This document shows positions 52,537 through 62,217 of a stretch of DNA of 64,000 bases, one piece after another; position 1 is the stretch's first letter; each line of letters begins with the position of its first letter. The notes beneath the pieces were generated by a model. The model was not told the DNA's origin. It was given only the letters and a program-made list of their open reading frames with translations, and ran no database searches. Origin of the DNA: CAKSST01 sp045535505 (GTDB taxonomy: Bacteria; Bacillota; Clostridia; Oscillospirales; Acutalibacteraceae); NCBI GenBank assembly GCA_045535505.1, contig JAZSLU010000032.1:3637-67636 (forward strand), given 5' to 3'. Made by a program: the position numbers and the translations under genes.

Positions 52537-52565
52537 ATTTTACTACTAAACTGCATTTAAGTCAA
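52537..52565 (-). promoter_or_regulatory. Promoter of the P-type ATPase gene
   Basis: On the minus strand TTGACT (complement of 52560-52565) and TAAAAT (complement of 52537-52542) have a 17-bp spacer, a near-consensus promoter. Confidence 0.65.
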
Positions 52566-52571
52566 ACACGT

Positions 52572-52605
52572 TTTTGTAAATTTAATAAATAATTAATTTA
52601 CAAAA
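52572..52605. repeat. 11-bp inverted repeat in the ATPase-prfB divergent region
   Basis: TTTTGTAAATT (52572-52582) and AATTTACAAAA (52595-52605) are perfect complements around a 12-nt AT-rich spacer. The repeat lies just upstream of the ATPase -35 and covers the prfB -35 (TTTACA at 52597-52602), so it could be an operator. Chance is possible in such AT-rich DNA. Confidence 0.4.
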
Positions 52606-52625
52606 CAGCAGTTTGCGTATATAAT
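52597..52625 (+). promoter_or_regulatory. Promoter of prfB
   Basis: TTTACA (52597-52602) and TATAAT (52620-52625) have a 17-bp spacer; the start is expected near 52632, about 37 nt before the TTG start codon. Confidence 0.6.
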
Positions 52626-52668
52626 ATGTAAAAACACATTTTTCTGAAATTTTTAAGGAGTGTTAATT

Positions 52669-53781
52669 TTGCTGGAATATGAAGAACTGAAACTTAATCT
52701 TCTAAGCTATAAAGATGAACTTTCTGAATTAAAAAATGCACTTGATCTAGAAAAAGTTGCTGATGAGATTAAAGTTTTAGAGCAAGAAACTACTAAAGCA
52801 GATTTTTGGGATGATCTTGAAAACTCACAAAAAACATTACAGAAAATTAGTGCAAACAAGGCGGTTATTTCTTCTTATGAAAGTCTTGAGGGCAAATTCA
52901 ACGATGCACTTGCATTGTTGGAGATGGCTGATGAGGCGGAAGAATTATCTATGCTTGAAGAGGTTAAAGAGTCGATTAATGATTTTTGTAAAAATTTAGA
53001 AGCAAGCAGGCTTGCAACCTTACTTTCGGGTGAGTATGACAAAAATAATGCAATTTTAACATTTCATGCCGGTGCAGGCGGTACTGAGGCTCAAGATTGG
53101 GCGCAGATGCTGGTGCGTATGTATTCTCATTGGGCGGAAAGCAAAGGTTTTTCTGTTAAGATGGTTGATTTTCTTGATGGCGAAGAAGCAGGACTTAAAA
53201 GTGCTGTATTAGAGGTCGCGGGTGTTAATGCTTACGGCTATCTTAAGGGTGAGTCGGGTGTGCACCGTTTAGTTAGAATTTCTCCTTTTGATTCTTCGGG
53301 TCGCAGACATACATCATTTGCGTCTTTAGAAGTTATGCCCGAAATTGACGACAACGTTAACGTTGAAATTCGTGATGAGGATATTAAGGTTGACACGTAT
53401 CGCTCGAGCGGTGCAGGCGGTCAGCACGTTAATAAGACCGAGTCGGCTATTCGTATAACACATTTGCCGACAGGTATTGTTGTTGCTTGTCAAAATGAAC
53501 GCAGCCAACATCAAAACAGGGAAATGGCAATGAAGATGCTTATTTCTAAATTGATTGAGATTAAAGAAAGAGAAAATCTTGACAAGATAGAAGATATTAA
53601 AGGTGTTCAAAAGGAGATTGCGTGGGGCTCTCAAATTCGTTCCTACGTGTTTATGCCGTACACCTTGGCAAAAGACCATCGCACAGGTTATGAGAACGGT
53701 AACATAAACGCTGTTATGGATGGCGACCTAGACGGCTTTATAAATGCCTACCTTGTTGCTATGTCTAAAGGTGAGATTTAA
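52669..53781 (+). CDS. prfB: Peptide chain release factor 2, no programmed frameshift
   Basis: Class I release factor for UGA and UAA. The 370-residue product has the SPF anticodon-like tripeptide (ISPFDSSGRRHTSF), the catalytic GGQ in SSGAGGQHVNKTESAIR and the C-terminal KDHRTGYENGN. Most prfB genes need a +1 shift at CTT-TGA near codon 25; here the region reads CTT-GAT-CTA with no in-frame stop, so one continuous frame encodes the protein. The TTG at 52669 has AAGGAG 8 nt upstream; a GTG at 52660 overlaps that ribosome site and is rejected. Confidence 0.93.
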   Translation: MLEYEELKLNLLSYKDELSELKNALDLEKVADEIKVLEQETTKADFWDDLENSQKTLQKISANKAVISSYESLEGKFNDALALLEMADEAEELSMLEEVKESINDFCKNLEASRLATLLSGEYDKNNAILTFHAGAGGTEAQDWAQMLVRMYSHWAESKGFSVKMVDFLDGEEAGLKSAVLEVAGVNAYGYLKGESGVHRLVRISPFDSSGRRHTSFASLEVMPEIDDNVNVEIRDEDIKVDTYRSSGAGGQHVNKTESAIRITHLPTGIVVACQNERSQHQNREMAMKMLISKLIEIKERENLDKIEDIKGVQKEIAWGSQIRSYVFMPYTLAKDHRTGYENGNINAVMDGDLDGFINAYLVAMSKGEI

Positions 53782-53784
53782 TTT

Positions 53785-53814
53785 AAAAACCACTTCAAAA
53801 ATGAAGTGGTTTTT
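53785..53814 (+). terminator. Terminator after prfB
   Basis: AAAAACCACTTC (53785-53796) pairs with GAAGTGGTTTTT (53803-53814), followed by TT. Confidence 0.9.
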
Positions 53815-53888
53815 TTGATGCATTATATAAAAAAGCAAAGTGCAAAATTAATACAACATAAAAAATTTTTAAAAATACGAAAAAGCCC

Positions 53889-53917
53889 TTGACTTATTGA
53901 AATACGTGGTTTATAAT
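53889..53917 (+). promoter_or_regulatory. Promoter of rpoB-rpoC
   Basis: TTGACT (53889-53894) and TATAAT (53912-53917) have a 17-bp spacer, one of the best promoters in the window. A leader of about 140 nt without an ORF precedes rpoB. No L10-type leader was recognised, in keeping with the absence of rplJ-rplL here. Confidence 0.75.
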
Positions 53918-54062
53918 GATAGACTGTATAAAGATGGGGGTTTGTGCGTCTATTACATTTTATGATATAACTTTTTATATTATGACTGTTGAGTCGCAAT
54001 AACCTAAATCATCGCAAAAACTGAACTAATACCGGTAAATTTTTAAGGAGTGATTTAGTTCT

Positions 54063-57000
54063 ATGCTGCCTGAAAATATGGTTAAGCTGGTCCACCTGGG
54101 AAACAACGAACGTTACAGTTTCTCAAAAATCGAAGAGAAGTTTGATATGCCAAACCTCATCGAAGTTCAAAAGAACTCGTATAATTGGTTTGTCAACGAA
54201 GGTCTTAAAGAGGTCTTCCGCGATATGTCGTCTATAACCGATTATACGGGCAACCTCGTACTTGATTTTATTGATTATCGTTTTGACGATACTCCCAAGT
54301 ACAGTGTGTTGGAGTGCAAAGCGCGTGATACGACATACTCTACCGCTCTGCGTGTTACTGCCCGTCTTTTCAACAAAGAGACAGGGGAGATTAAAGAGAG
54401 CGAAGTGTTTATGGGTGATTTCCCCCTTATCACTGATTCGGGCACCTTTGTTATCAATGGTGCAGAGCGTGTTGTTGTTTCACAGCTCATTCGTTCTCCC
54501 GGTGTGTATTTTAATTTTGACCGTGACGATAAAACCGGCAAAAAGCTGTTCAACTCTACTGTTATTCCTAATAGAGGTGCATGGCTTGAATATGAGATGG
54601 ATGTTAATGACGTTATGTATGTACGCATTGACAAAACCAGAAAATTGCCTGTTACAACATTAGTTCGTGCTTTAGGTATTGCTGACAACAAATCTATGAT
54701 TGATTTGTTTGGTGAAAGTGATATTCTTAATGCTACCTTGGAAAAGGATATTACAATCGATGTTGACCATGCGTTGACAGAGGTTTATTACAAACTCAGA
54801 CCAGGTGAACCCACAACTGTTGAAGGTGCTAACAGTCACATTAATCAGTTGTTCTTTGATGTTCGCAGATATGATATTTCAAGAGTCGGACGTCATAAAT
54901 ACAATAAGAAACTCGCATTAGCCGTACGTCTTAACGGAATGACACTGTCAAGACCTTTGGCTGATCCTATGACAGGTGAGATTATTGCAGAACAGGGTGA
55001 GGTTATCACTCGTGAGCGTGCACAGTTCTTGCAGTCTAAGGGTATCTGCGAGGCTTATGTTTATGCGGCAAACGCAGATGAAGCAAACGGCGAACAAAAA
55101 GAAGTTAAGATTCTTACCAACAAAATGGTTAATATTAATGATTTTGTTTCGTACGATCTCTCTGACCTTGTTAACGAGCACGTTTCTTTCCCTGTGCTCA
55201 AAACTATCCTTGAGGACGATACAATTCAATCTGAGCAGGATTTCCGTAATGCTGTTGCTCAGCATATTGATGATCTTATCCCCAAAACTATCACACATGA
55301 CGATATTTATGCAAGTATCAACTACTATCTCGGTCTCGCACACGATATCGGAACTATTGACGATATTGACCATTTAGGTAACCGCCGCATCCGTTCTGTT
55401 GGTGAATTACTGCAGAATCAGGTGAGAATCGGTTTTGCAAGAATGGAAAGAGTTGTTCGCGATAAAATGACCCTTCAGGCTCAGGATGTTGATTCCATTA
55501 CTCCTCAGTCGCTTATTAATATTCGTCCCGTTGTTGCTGTTATTAAAGAGTTCTTTGGTTCTTCACCCTTGTCACAGTTTATGGACCAAACCAACCCTCT
55601 TTCAGAATTGACGCACAAACGTCGTCTTTCTGCTTTGGGTCCTGGTGGTTTGTCCAGAGACCGTGCAAGCTTTGAGGTTCGTGACGTTCATTACAGCCAC
55701 TATGGCAGAATGTGTCCTATTGAGACACCTGAAGGTCCTAACATCGGTTTGATATCTTACCTTGCTACTTATGCAAAAATTGATGAATATGGCTTTATTC
55801 AAGCACCTTTCCGTCGTGTTGACAAGAAAACAGGTAAGGTTCTTGATGAAGTTGTTTATATGACTGCTGATGAGGAAGACGAGTATATTGTTGCACAGGC
55901 AAATGAGCCTTTAAACCAAGACGGCACTTTTGTTCGTGACAGAGTTTATGTTCGTATCCGTGACGAGTTCCGTGAGGTTGATCCCAAAAAGGTTGACTTT
56001 ATTGACGTTTCACCCAAGATGGTTGTTTCTGTTGCAACTGCAATGATTCCCTTCCTTGAAAATGATGATACCAACCGTGCTTTGATGGGTTCAAACATGC
56101 AGAAGCAGGCTGTTCCGCTTTTGCGTACTGAAAACCCCATTGTAGGTACCGGTATGGAGTATAAAACGGCTGTTGACTCAGGCGTTGTTGTTCTTGCTAA
56201 TAATGACGGTGTGGTTAAGAGTGTTAGCGCTGAGGCGGTTACTATTAAGAATAATAATGGTGATATTGATGAATATTCACTTATTAAATTCTTGCGCTCC
56301 AACCACGGCACATGTATTAACCAGAAACCTATCGTATCGGTAGGGCAGAAGGTAGCAAAAGGTGACGTTATTGCTGACGGCCCTGCAACCTGCAACGGTG
56401 AAATCAGTTTGGGTAAGAACGCACTCATCGGTTTTATGACTTGGGAAGGTTATAACTACGAGGATGCTGTTCTTATTAATGAAAGACTTATTCGTGAAGA
56501 TGTTTACACATCTATTCACATTGAAGAATATGAGCTTGGAGCTCGTGATACCAAGCTCGGACCTGAAGAAATCACTCGTGATATCCCCAACGTTGGTGAA
56601 GATGCACTTAAGGATCTTGATGATCAAGGTATTATCCGCGTGGGTGCAGAAGTTCATGCAGGTGACATTCTTGTTGGTAAGGTAACTCCTAAAGGAGAAA
56701 CCGAACTCACTGCTGAAGAACGTTTGCTTCGTGCAATCTTTGGTGAAAAGGCACGTGAGGTAAGAGATACATCATTGCGAGTTCCTCATGGTGAGAGTGG
56801 TACTGTTGTTGACGTTAAAGTCTTCTCAAGAGAAAACTCTTCAGAATTAAGTCCCGGTGTTAACCTTGTTGTCCGCTGTTATATTGCACAGAAACGTAAG
56901 ATTTCTGTTGGTGATAAGATGGCAGGTCGTCATGGTAATAAGGGTGTTGTTTCAAGAGTTCTTCCTTCTGAAGATATGCCTTTCTTGCCCGATGGTACAC

Positions 57001-57785
57001 CCCTTGATATCGTTCTTAACCCCTTGGGCGTTCCTTCACGTATGAACATTGGTCAGGTTCTTGAGGTTCACCTTGGCTATGCTGCAAAAGCACTCGGATG
57101 GAAGGTTTGCACACCTGTTTTTGACGGTGCACATGAGGCTGATATCCGCGCATGTCTTAAAGAAGCAGGTTTACGTGAAGACGGTAAAACAATTCTTTAT
57201 GACGGACGTACAGGCGAACCCTTTGATAACCCTGTAACCGTTGGTTATATGTATTATCTTAAATTGCATCACTTGGTTGATGATAAAATCCACGCTCGTT
57301 CAACAGGTCCTTACTCACTTGTTACGCAGCAACCTCTCGGTGGTAAAGCACAGTTTGGTGGTCAGCGTTTCGGTGAGATGGAGGTTTGGGCTCTTGAGGC
57401 TTACGGTGCTGCATACACCCTTCAAGAGATTCTTACTGTTAAGTCTGACGATGTTGACGGACGTTCAAAGACCTATGAAGCTATTGTTAAAGGACAGAAT
57501 ATTCCTAAGCCCGGCATTCCCGAGTCATTTAAGGTTCTTATTAAAGAACTTCAATCATTGGCTCTTGATGTTAAGGTTTTGGATGCTGACAATGAGGAAA
57601 TTGACTTAAAGCAGACCTTTGATGATGACGATATCGGTCTTTCAGCAAATGTATATGAAGAAAATACAGTTGCTGATAACTTAAATGGTTTCTCTCTTGA
57701 GGACGAAAACGGTGACCCAATTGTTGAACCTGTTAGTGAAGACAGTGAAATGGCTCAGGTTGCCGCAAGTGAAGAAAATTATTAA
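54063..57785 (+). CDS. rpoB: RNA polymerase beta subunit
   Basis: Catalytic core subunit of RNA polymerase, 1240 residues. The beginning RYSFSKIEEKFDMPNLIEVQKNSYNWF, the rifampicin-site block SSPLSQFMDQTNPLSELTHKRRLSALGPGG, MCPIETPEGPNIGLI, GYNYEDAVLINERL, KISVGDKMAGRHGNKGVVS and the C-terminal QPLGGKAQFGGQRFGEMEVWALEAYGA are all canonical. Asp, His and Ser at the common rifampicin-resistance positions are the sensitive forms. The C-terminal tail after 1160 is acidic. AAGGAG lies 12 nt before the ATG; an ATG at 54078 is a weaker alternative. Confidence 0.98.
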   Translation: MLPENMVKLVHLGNNERYSFSKIEEKFDMPNLIEVQKNSYNWFVNEGLKEVFRDMSSITDYTGNLVLDFIDYRFDDTPKYSVLECKARDTTYSTALRVTARLFNKETGEIKESEVFMGDFPLITDSGTFVINGAERVVVSQLIRSPGVYFNFDRDDKTGKKLFNSTVIPNRGAWLEYEMDVNDVMYVRIDKTRKLPVTTLVRALGIADNKSMIDLFGESDILNATLEKDITIDVDHALTEVYYKLRPGEPTTVEGANSHINQLFFDVRRYDISRVGRHKYNKKLALAVRLNGMTLSRPLADPMTGEIIAEQGEVITRERAQFLQSKGICEAYVYAANADEANGEQKEVKILTNKMVNINDFVSYDLSDLVNEHVSFPVLKTILEDDTIQSEQDFRNAVAQHIDDLIPKTITHDDIYASINYYLGLAHDIGTIDDIDHLGNRRIRSVGELLQNQVRIGFARMERVVRDKMTLQAQDVDSITPQSLINIRPVVAVIKEFFGSSPLSQFMDQTNPLSELTHKRRLSALGPGGLSRDRASFEVRDVHYSHYGRMCPIETPEGPNIGLISYLATYAKIDEYGFIQAPFRRVDKKTGKVLDEVVYMTADEEDEYIVAQANEPLNQDGTFVRDRVYVRIRDEFREVDPKKVDFIDVSPKMVVSVATAMIPFLENDDTNRALMGSNMQKQAVPLLRTENPIVGTGMEYKTAVDSGVVVLANNDGVVKSVSAEAVTIKNNNGDIDEYSLIKFLRSNHGTCINQKPIVSVGQKVAKGDVIADGPATCNGEISLGKNALIGFMTWEGYNYEDAVLINERLIREDVYTSIHIEEYELGARDTKLGPEEITRDIPNVGEDALKDLDDQGIIRVGAEVHAGDILVGKVTPKGETELTAEERLLRAIFGEKAREVRDTSLRVPHGESGTVVDVKVFSRENSSELSPGVNLVVRCYIAQKRKISVGDKMAGRHGNKGVVSRVLPSEDMPFLPDGTPLDIVLNPLGVPSRMNIGQVLEVHLGYAAKALGWKVCTPVFDGAHEADIRACLKEAGLREDGKTILYDGRTGEPFDNPVTVGYMYYLKLHHLVDDKIHARSTGPYSLVTQQPLGGKAQFGGQRFGEMEVWALEAYGAAYTLQEILTVKSDDVDGRSKTYEAIVKGQNIPKPGIPESFKVLIKELQSLALDVKVLDADNEEIDLKQTFDDDDIGLSANVYEENTVADNLNGFSLEDENGDPIVEPVSEDSEMAQVAASEENY

Positions 57786-57805
57786 TTTGGGAGGTATAAG
57801 CTATT

Positions 57806-60800
57806 ATGAAGAATATAGAGTTTGAATCAATCAGAATTGGCTTGGCATCTCCTGAACAAATCAGAAATTGGTCTTACGGAGAGGTTACCAAACCCGAAAC
57901 AATTAACTATCGTACGCTCAAACCGGAACAGTCAGGTCTGTTCTGTGAGCGTATCTTTGGCCCCATGAAAGACTGGGAATGCCATTGCGGTAAGTATAAA
58001 AGAATCCGTTATAAAGGTAAAATATGCGAACGCTGCGGCGTTGAGGTTACACGTGCCAAGGTTCGTCGCGAACGTATGGGTACTATTGAACTTGCAGCTC
58101 CTGTTTCACATATTTGGTACTTTAAGACAATTCCCTCACGTATGGGTATTGTTCTTGACCTTTCACCCAAGGTGTTAGAGCAGGTTCTTTACTTCTCACA
58201 GTATATTGTTACCGATCCCGGTTCAACACCTTTAGAGAAGAAACAACTTCTTACTGAGGCTCAGTACCGCGATATGCGTGAAAAATATGAGGACGACTTT
58301 GAGGCTGGCATGGGTGCAGAAGCTATCAAAAAGCTCCTTATGGAAATTGACGTTGAAAAAGAATGCGAACAGATGAAGGCAGAGATTAATGATATCGCTA
58401 CTTCAAAGTTTACACAAAATCAGCGTCGTGTACGACTCTTAAAGCGTCTCGAAATTCTTGAAGCTTTCAGAGTTTCGGGCAACCGCCCCGAATGGATGAT
58501 TCTTGACGTTATCCCGGTTATCCCGCCCGATTTACGTCCGATGGTACAATTGGATGGCGGCCGTTTTGCAACGAGCGACCTTAACGATTTGTATCGTCGT
58601 GTTATCAACCGTAACAACCGTCTTAAGAGATTGCTTGAACTTCATGCTCCCGATATTATCGTACGTAACGAAAAACGTATGCTTCAGGAGGCTGTTGACG
58701 CTCTCATCGATAACGGTCGTCGCGGCAAACCTGTTACCGGTCCCAGCAACCGTCCTTTAAAATCACTTTCAGATATGCTTAAGGGTAAACAGGGTCGTTT
58801 CCGTCAAAACTTGCTTGGTAAACGTGTTGACTATTCAGGTCGTTCTGTTATCGTTGTTGGTCCCGAACTTAAAATGTATCAGTGTGGTCTTCCTAAAGAA
58901 ATGGCACTTGAGTTGTTCAAGCCTTTCGTTATGAAACGCCTTACCGAAACAGGTCTTGTTTCTAATATTAAGGCTGCACGCAAAAAAGTTGAACGTGCCG
59001 ATGTCGAAGTTTGGGATGCTCTTGAAACAGTTATTAAGGACCATCCTGTTCTTCTTAACCGTGCTCCTACGCTTCACAGACTTGGCATTCAGGCATTTGA
59101 GCCTGTTTTGGTTGAAGGTCGTGCTTTGAAGTTGCATCCTCTTGTATGTACCGCTTATAACGCCGATTTCGACGGTGACCAGATGGCTGTTCACGTACCA
59201 CTTTCAGCTGAGGCTCAGGCAGAAGCACGTTTCCTGATGCTTGCTGCTAACAACCTTCTTAAGCCTTCAGATGGTAAACCCGTTGCTGTTCCTACACAGG
59301 ATATGGTTCTCGGTTCTTACTATCTTACAATTGTTAAAGAAGATGACCTTGGCGCAGGTAAAGCTTTCCTTAGCAAAGAAGAAGCATTGCTTGCTTATGA
59401 CAATGGTGCTGTTTCATTACATGCTCCCATTAAAATCAGAAGATTTGGCAAGGATGCTGACGGTAACGAAATATCTCAATTGGTTGATGCAACTGTTGGT
59501 TTCATTATTTTCAACGAGTCAATTCCTCAGGATATGGGCATTGTTGACCGAACAGTTAAAGGCCATGAGTTAGATCTTGAAATTTCGCCTTATGTAATGA
59601 AAAAGGATGAAAACGGCGAGTATGTTTATGTTACCGATGCTAACGGCAAACGTAAGGTAAACAAAATTGATAAGAAAAAGCTCGGCGCTATCATTGAGGC
59701 TTGTATCAGAAAGTTCGGCACAAGCCGCGCAGCAATAGTTCTTGATAAAATTAAGGCTACAGGTTTCAAATATTCAACAAAGGGTGCGATTACCGTTGCT
59801 GTTACAGACGCGGTTATTCCTCCCAAAAAGGCTGAATTGCTTAAAGCTGCTGAAGAAAAAATTGATGCAGTTAATGATGACTTTGAAATGGGCTTCCTTA
59901 CAAATGAGGAACGCAGCAATGAGGTTATCAAAATTTGGAACGAGGCAACCGAAAAAGTTGCTGACGCTCTTAAAGACAACCTTGACGAGTTCAACCCCAT
60001 CTTTATGATGGCTGACTCTGGTGCTCGTGGTTCTATGAGCCAGATTCGTCAGTTGGCAGGTATGCGTGGTTTGATTGCCAACACAGCCGGTAAGGTTATT
60101 GAGGTTCCCATTCGCGCTAACTACCGTGAGGGCTTGAACGTTCTTGAATACTTTATATCTTCACGTGGTGCTCGTAAGGGTCTTGCCGATACAGCTTTGC
60201 GTACTGCTGACTCCGGTTATCTTACACGTCGTCTTGTTGACGTTGCTCAAGATGTTATCGTTAGGGAAGACGAGTGCGATTGCGATGAGGGCTTAACAGT
60301 TTCTGCAATCTGCGATAGCACAATCAAAGATAAAAAGAGCTATATAGAAACTCTTAGAGAACGTTTGATTGGCCGTTATCTCTTAAATGATTTCGTTGAT
60401 GAAAAGACCGGTGAGGTTTTGGTTTCTAACGATAAGATGATGACCGAAGAAGATGCTGATAAGATTCTTGCTACAGGTGTTGAAAGCGTTACAATTCGTT
60501 CGGTTCTTACCTGTCATGCACATCACGGCGTTTGCCGCAAGTGCTATGGTGCTAACCTTGCAACAGGCTTGCCTGTAACTGTTGGCGAAGCAGTAGGTAT
60601 TATCGCTGCTCAGTCAATTGGTGAACCCGGTACACAGCTTACAATGCGTACTTTCCATACAGGTGGTATCGCAAGTACGGAAGATATTACACAAGGTTTG
60701 CCCCGTGTTGAAGAATTGTTTGAAGCTCGTACTCCCAAACATCGCGGTTATATTGCCAAGATTGACGGTGTTGTGCGTGTTCAGTATCAAGAAGATAAAA

Positions 60801-61483
60801 AGGGTAAGGGTAACGCCATTGTTATTGTTAACCCCGAAACTATGGAAGAAGAGCGCGTTCCGTTCCCATACGGCATTCGTCCGCTGGTTAACGATGGTGA
60901 CGAGGTTAAAGCGGGTGACCTGCTTATTTCCGGTTCTAAACATCCTCAGGATATTCTTGATGCTAACGGTATGTTGGCTGTTGAGGAGTATATCATTGCT
61001 GAAATTCAAAGTGCATATCGTTCACAAGGTGTTGATATTAACGATAAACACATCGAGGTTATCATTCGCCAGATGATGCGTAAAGTTCGTATTGTTGATT
61101 CAGGCGATACTGACCTTATTGATAACGCAATGTACGACAGAACCGAAGTTCTTTCTAAGAACAAAGAACTTAAGGATAGAATCGCAAACGGCGAGACCGA
61201 ACTCAAACTTGCAGAATTTGAGCCGGTATTACTTGGTATAACCAAAGCATCTCTTGCTACCGATTCATTCTTGTCAGCTGCTTCGTTCCAAGAAACAACA
61301 CGTGTTCTTACAGATGCAGCAATCAAGGGTAAAGTTGACCCCTTGTTTGGTCTTAAAGAAAACGTTATTATCGGTAAACTTGTTCCTGCAGGTACCGGTA
61401 TGAAATGTTCTGAAATTCAGCCCGAAAACATTGAGGAAGAGCCTTCAATGGACGAGGTTTTCAGTGCAGAGGTTAATGCATAA
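57806..61483 (+). CDS. rpoC: RNA polymerase beta-prime subunit
   Basis: Largest polymerase subunit, 1225 residues, with the N-terminal zinc site CHCGKYKRIRYKGKICERCGVEV, GRRGKPVTGPSNRPLKSLSDML, the catalytic magnesium motif NADFDGDQMAVH, the trigger-loop block GEAVGIIAAQSIGEPGTQLTMRTFHTGG and the second zinc site (C-x-C and CHAHHGVCRKC). It follows rpoB by 20 nt with GGGAGG as ribosome site. Length and motifs are normal. Confidence 0.98.
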   Translation: MKNIEFESIRIGLASPEQIRNWSYGEVTKPETINYRTLKPEQSGLFCERIFGPMKDWECHCGKYKRIRYKGKICERCGVEVTRAKVRRERMGTIELAAPVSHIWYFKTIPSRMGIVLDLSPKVLEQVLYFSQYIVTDPGSTPLEKKQLLTEAQYRDMREKYEDDFEAGMGAEAIKKLLMEIDVEKECEQMKAEINDIATSKFTQNQRRVRLLKRLEILEAFRVSGNRPEWMILDVIPVIPPDLRPMVQLDGGRFATSDLNDLYRRVINRNNRLKRLLELHAPDIIVRNEKRMLQEAVDALIDNGRRGKPVTGPSNRPLKSLSDMLKGKQGRFRQNLLGKRVDYSGRSVIVVGPELKMYQCGLPKEMALELFKPFVMKRLTETGLVSNIKAARKKVERADVEVWDALETVIKDHPVLLNRAPTLHRLGIQAFEPVLVEGRALKLHPLVCTAYNADFDGDQMAVHVPLSAEAQAEARFLMLAANNLLKPSDGKPVAVPTQDMVLGSYYLTIVKEDDLGAGKAFLSKEEALLAYDNGAVSLHAPIKIRRFGKDADGNEISQLVDATVGFIIFNESIPQDMGIVDRTVKGHELDLEISPYVMKKDENGEYVYVTDANGKRKVNKIDKKKLGAIIEACIRKFGTSRAAIVLDKIKATGFKYSTKGAITVAVTDAVIPPKKAELLKAAEEKIDAVNDDFEMGFLTNEERSNEVIKIWNEATEKVADALKDNLDEFNPIFMMADSGARGSMSQIRQLAGMRGLIANTAGKVIEVPIRANYREGLNVLEYFISSRGARKGLADTALRTADSGYLTRRLVDVAQDVIVREDECDCDEGLTVSAICDSTIKDKKSYIETLRERLIGRYLLNDFVDEKTGEVLVSNDKMMTEEDADKILATGVESVTIRSVLTCHAHHGVCRKCYGANLATGLPVTVGEAVGIIAAQSIGEPGTQLTMRTFHTGGIASTEDITQGLPRVEELFEARTPKHRGYIAKIDGVVRVQYQEDKKGKGNAIVIVNPETMEEERVPFPYGIRPLVNDGDEVKAGDLLISGSKHPQDILDANGMLAVEEYIIAEIQSAYRSQGVDINDKHIEVIIRQMMRKVRIVDSGDTDLIDNAMYDRTEVLSKNKELKDRIANGETELKLAEFEPVLLGITKASLATDSFLSAASFQETTRVLTDAAIKGKVDPLFGLKENVIIGKLVPAGTGMKCSEIQPENIEEEPSMDEVFSAEVNA

Positions 61484-61493
61484 GTAAAATGAT

Positions 61494-61526
61494 ATGAGTT
61501 TGCATCAAAATTTGGTGCAAACTCAT
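61494..61526 (+). terminator. Terminator after rpoC
   Basis: ATGAGTTTGCA (61494-61504) and TGCAAACTCAT (61516-61526) form an 11-bp stem, followed by AATTTTTG. Confidence 0.85.
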
Positions 61527-61536
61527 AATTTTTGTA

Positions 61537-61565
61537 TTGACAAATCAAAATTTAGGTGATAATAT
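61537..61565 (+). promoter_or_regulatory. Promoter of the str operon
   Basis: TTGACA (61537-61542, consensus) and TAATAT (61560-61565) with a 17-bp spacer. It lies directly after the rpoBC terminator, giving rpsL-rpsG-fusA their own transcript with a leader of about 95 nt. Confidence 0.7.
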
Positions 61566-61666
61566 AAGTTAGTATGCGGAATAATGTTTATTTTTGCTAA
61601 TTTGACACTGACAGGCAGTAGTGCCTTTCGGCGATATTTAATTTAATAAACAAGGAGGTGCAAAGC

Positions 61667-62092
61667 ATGCCGACCTTTAACCAGTTGGTTCGCACTGGCC
61701 GTTCAACTAAGGAGAAAAAGTCAAAGACTCCTGCGCTTTTACAGGGTTTCAACTCTATCAAACGCACAATGTCTGATTACAACTCTCCCCAAAAACGCGG
61801 TGTGTGCACGGCGGTTAAGACTGCAACCCCGAAAAAGCCTAACTCAGCTCTTCGTAAGATTGCTAAGGTTCGTCTTTCAAACGGTATTGAGGTTTCAGCC
61901 TACATTCCCGGTATCGGACACAACCTGCAAGAGCATAGCGTGGTTTTAATCAGGGGCGGACGTGTTAAGGACTTACCTGGTGTACGTTACCATATCGTAC
62001 GCGGTACCCTTGATACACAAGGCGTTTCGGACAGAAAACAAAGTCGCTCCAAGTATGGCGCAAAAAGACCGAAGTCCGGCGCAAAAAAATAA
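61667..62092 (+). CDS. rpsL: 30S ribosomal protein S12
   Basis: Decoding-centre protein of the small subunit. The 141-residue product begins PTFNQLVRTGR and contains TPKKPNSALRKIAKVRLSNG and VVLIRGGRVKDLPGVRYHIVRG; both lysines linked to streptomycin resistance when mutated are wild-type. The ATG at 61667 has AAGGAGGTG 6 nt upstream, so an in-frame TTG/ATG a few codons earlier is rejected. It has the usual basic C-terminal tail. Confidence 0.97.
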   Translation: MPTFNQLVRTGRSTKEKKSKTPALLQGFNSIKRTMSDYNSPQKRGVCTAVKTATPKKPNSALRKIAKVRLSNGIEVSAYIPGIGHNLQEHSVVLIRGGRVKDLPGVRYHIVRGTLDTQGVSDRKQSRSKYGAKRPKSGAKK

Positions 62093-62217
62093 TTACTTTG
62101 ACGAAATCTCTGCTGCATTTATACAAGCAGTGGCGTTTATATATCGCCTTTGCTTGGTGCCACGGGAATTTGTCACTCGAGTACCTATGATATCATTATG
62201 TGAAGGAGGGAAGTAAA
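62093..62217 (+). other. rpsL-rpsG intergenic region with possible regulatory stem
   Basis: This 125-nt gap is long for two ribosomal genes. It contains complementary segments such as GTGGC and GCCAC that could fold. In E. coli the corresponding region binds S7 and controls translation. A similar role here is only a suggestion. The gap ends in the strong ribosome site GAAGGAGGG. Confidence 0.35.

Noticed and set aside
52736..52760. Programmed frameshift site in prfB
   Set aside because: No in-frame stop or CTTTGA is present; the frame is continuous.
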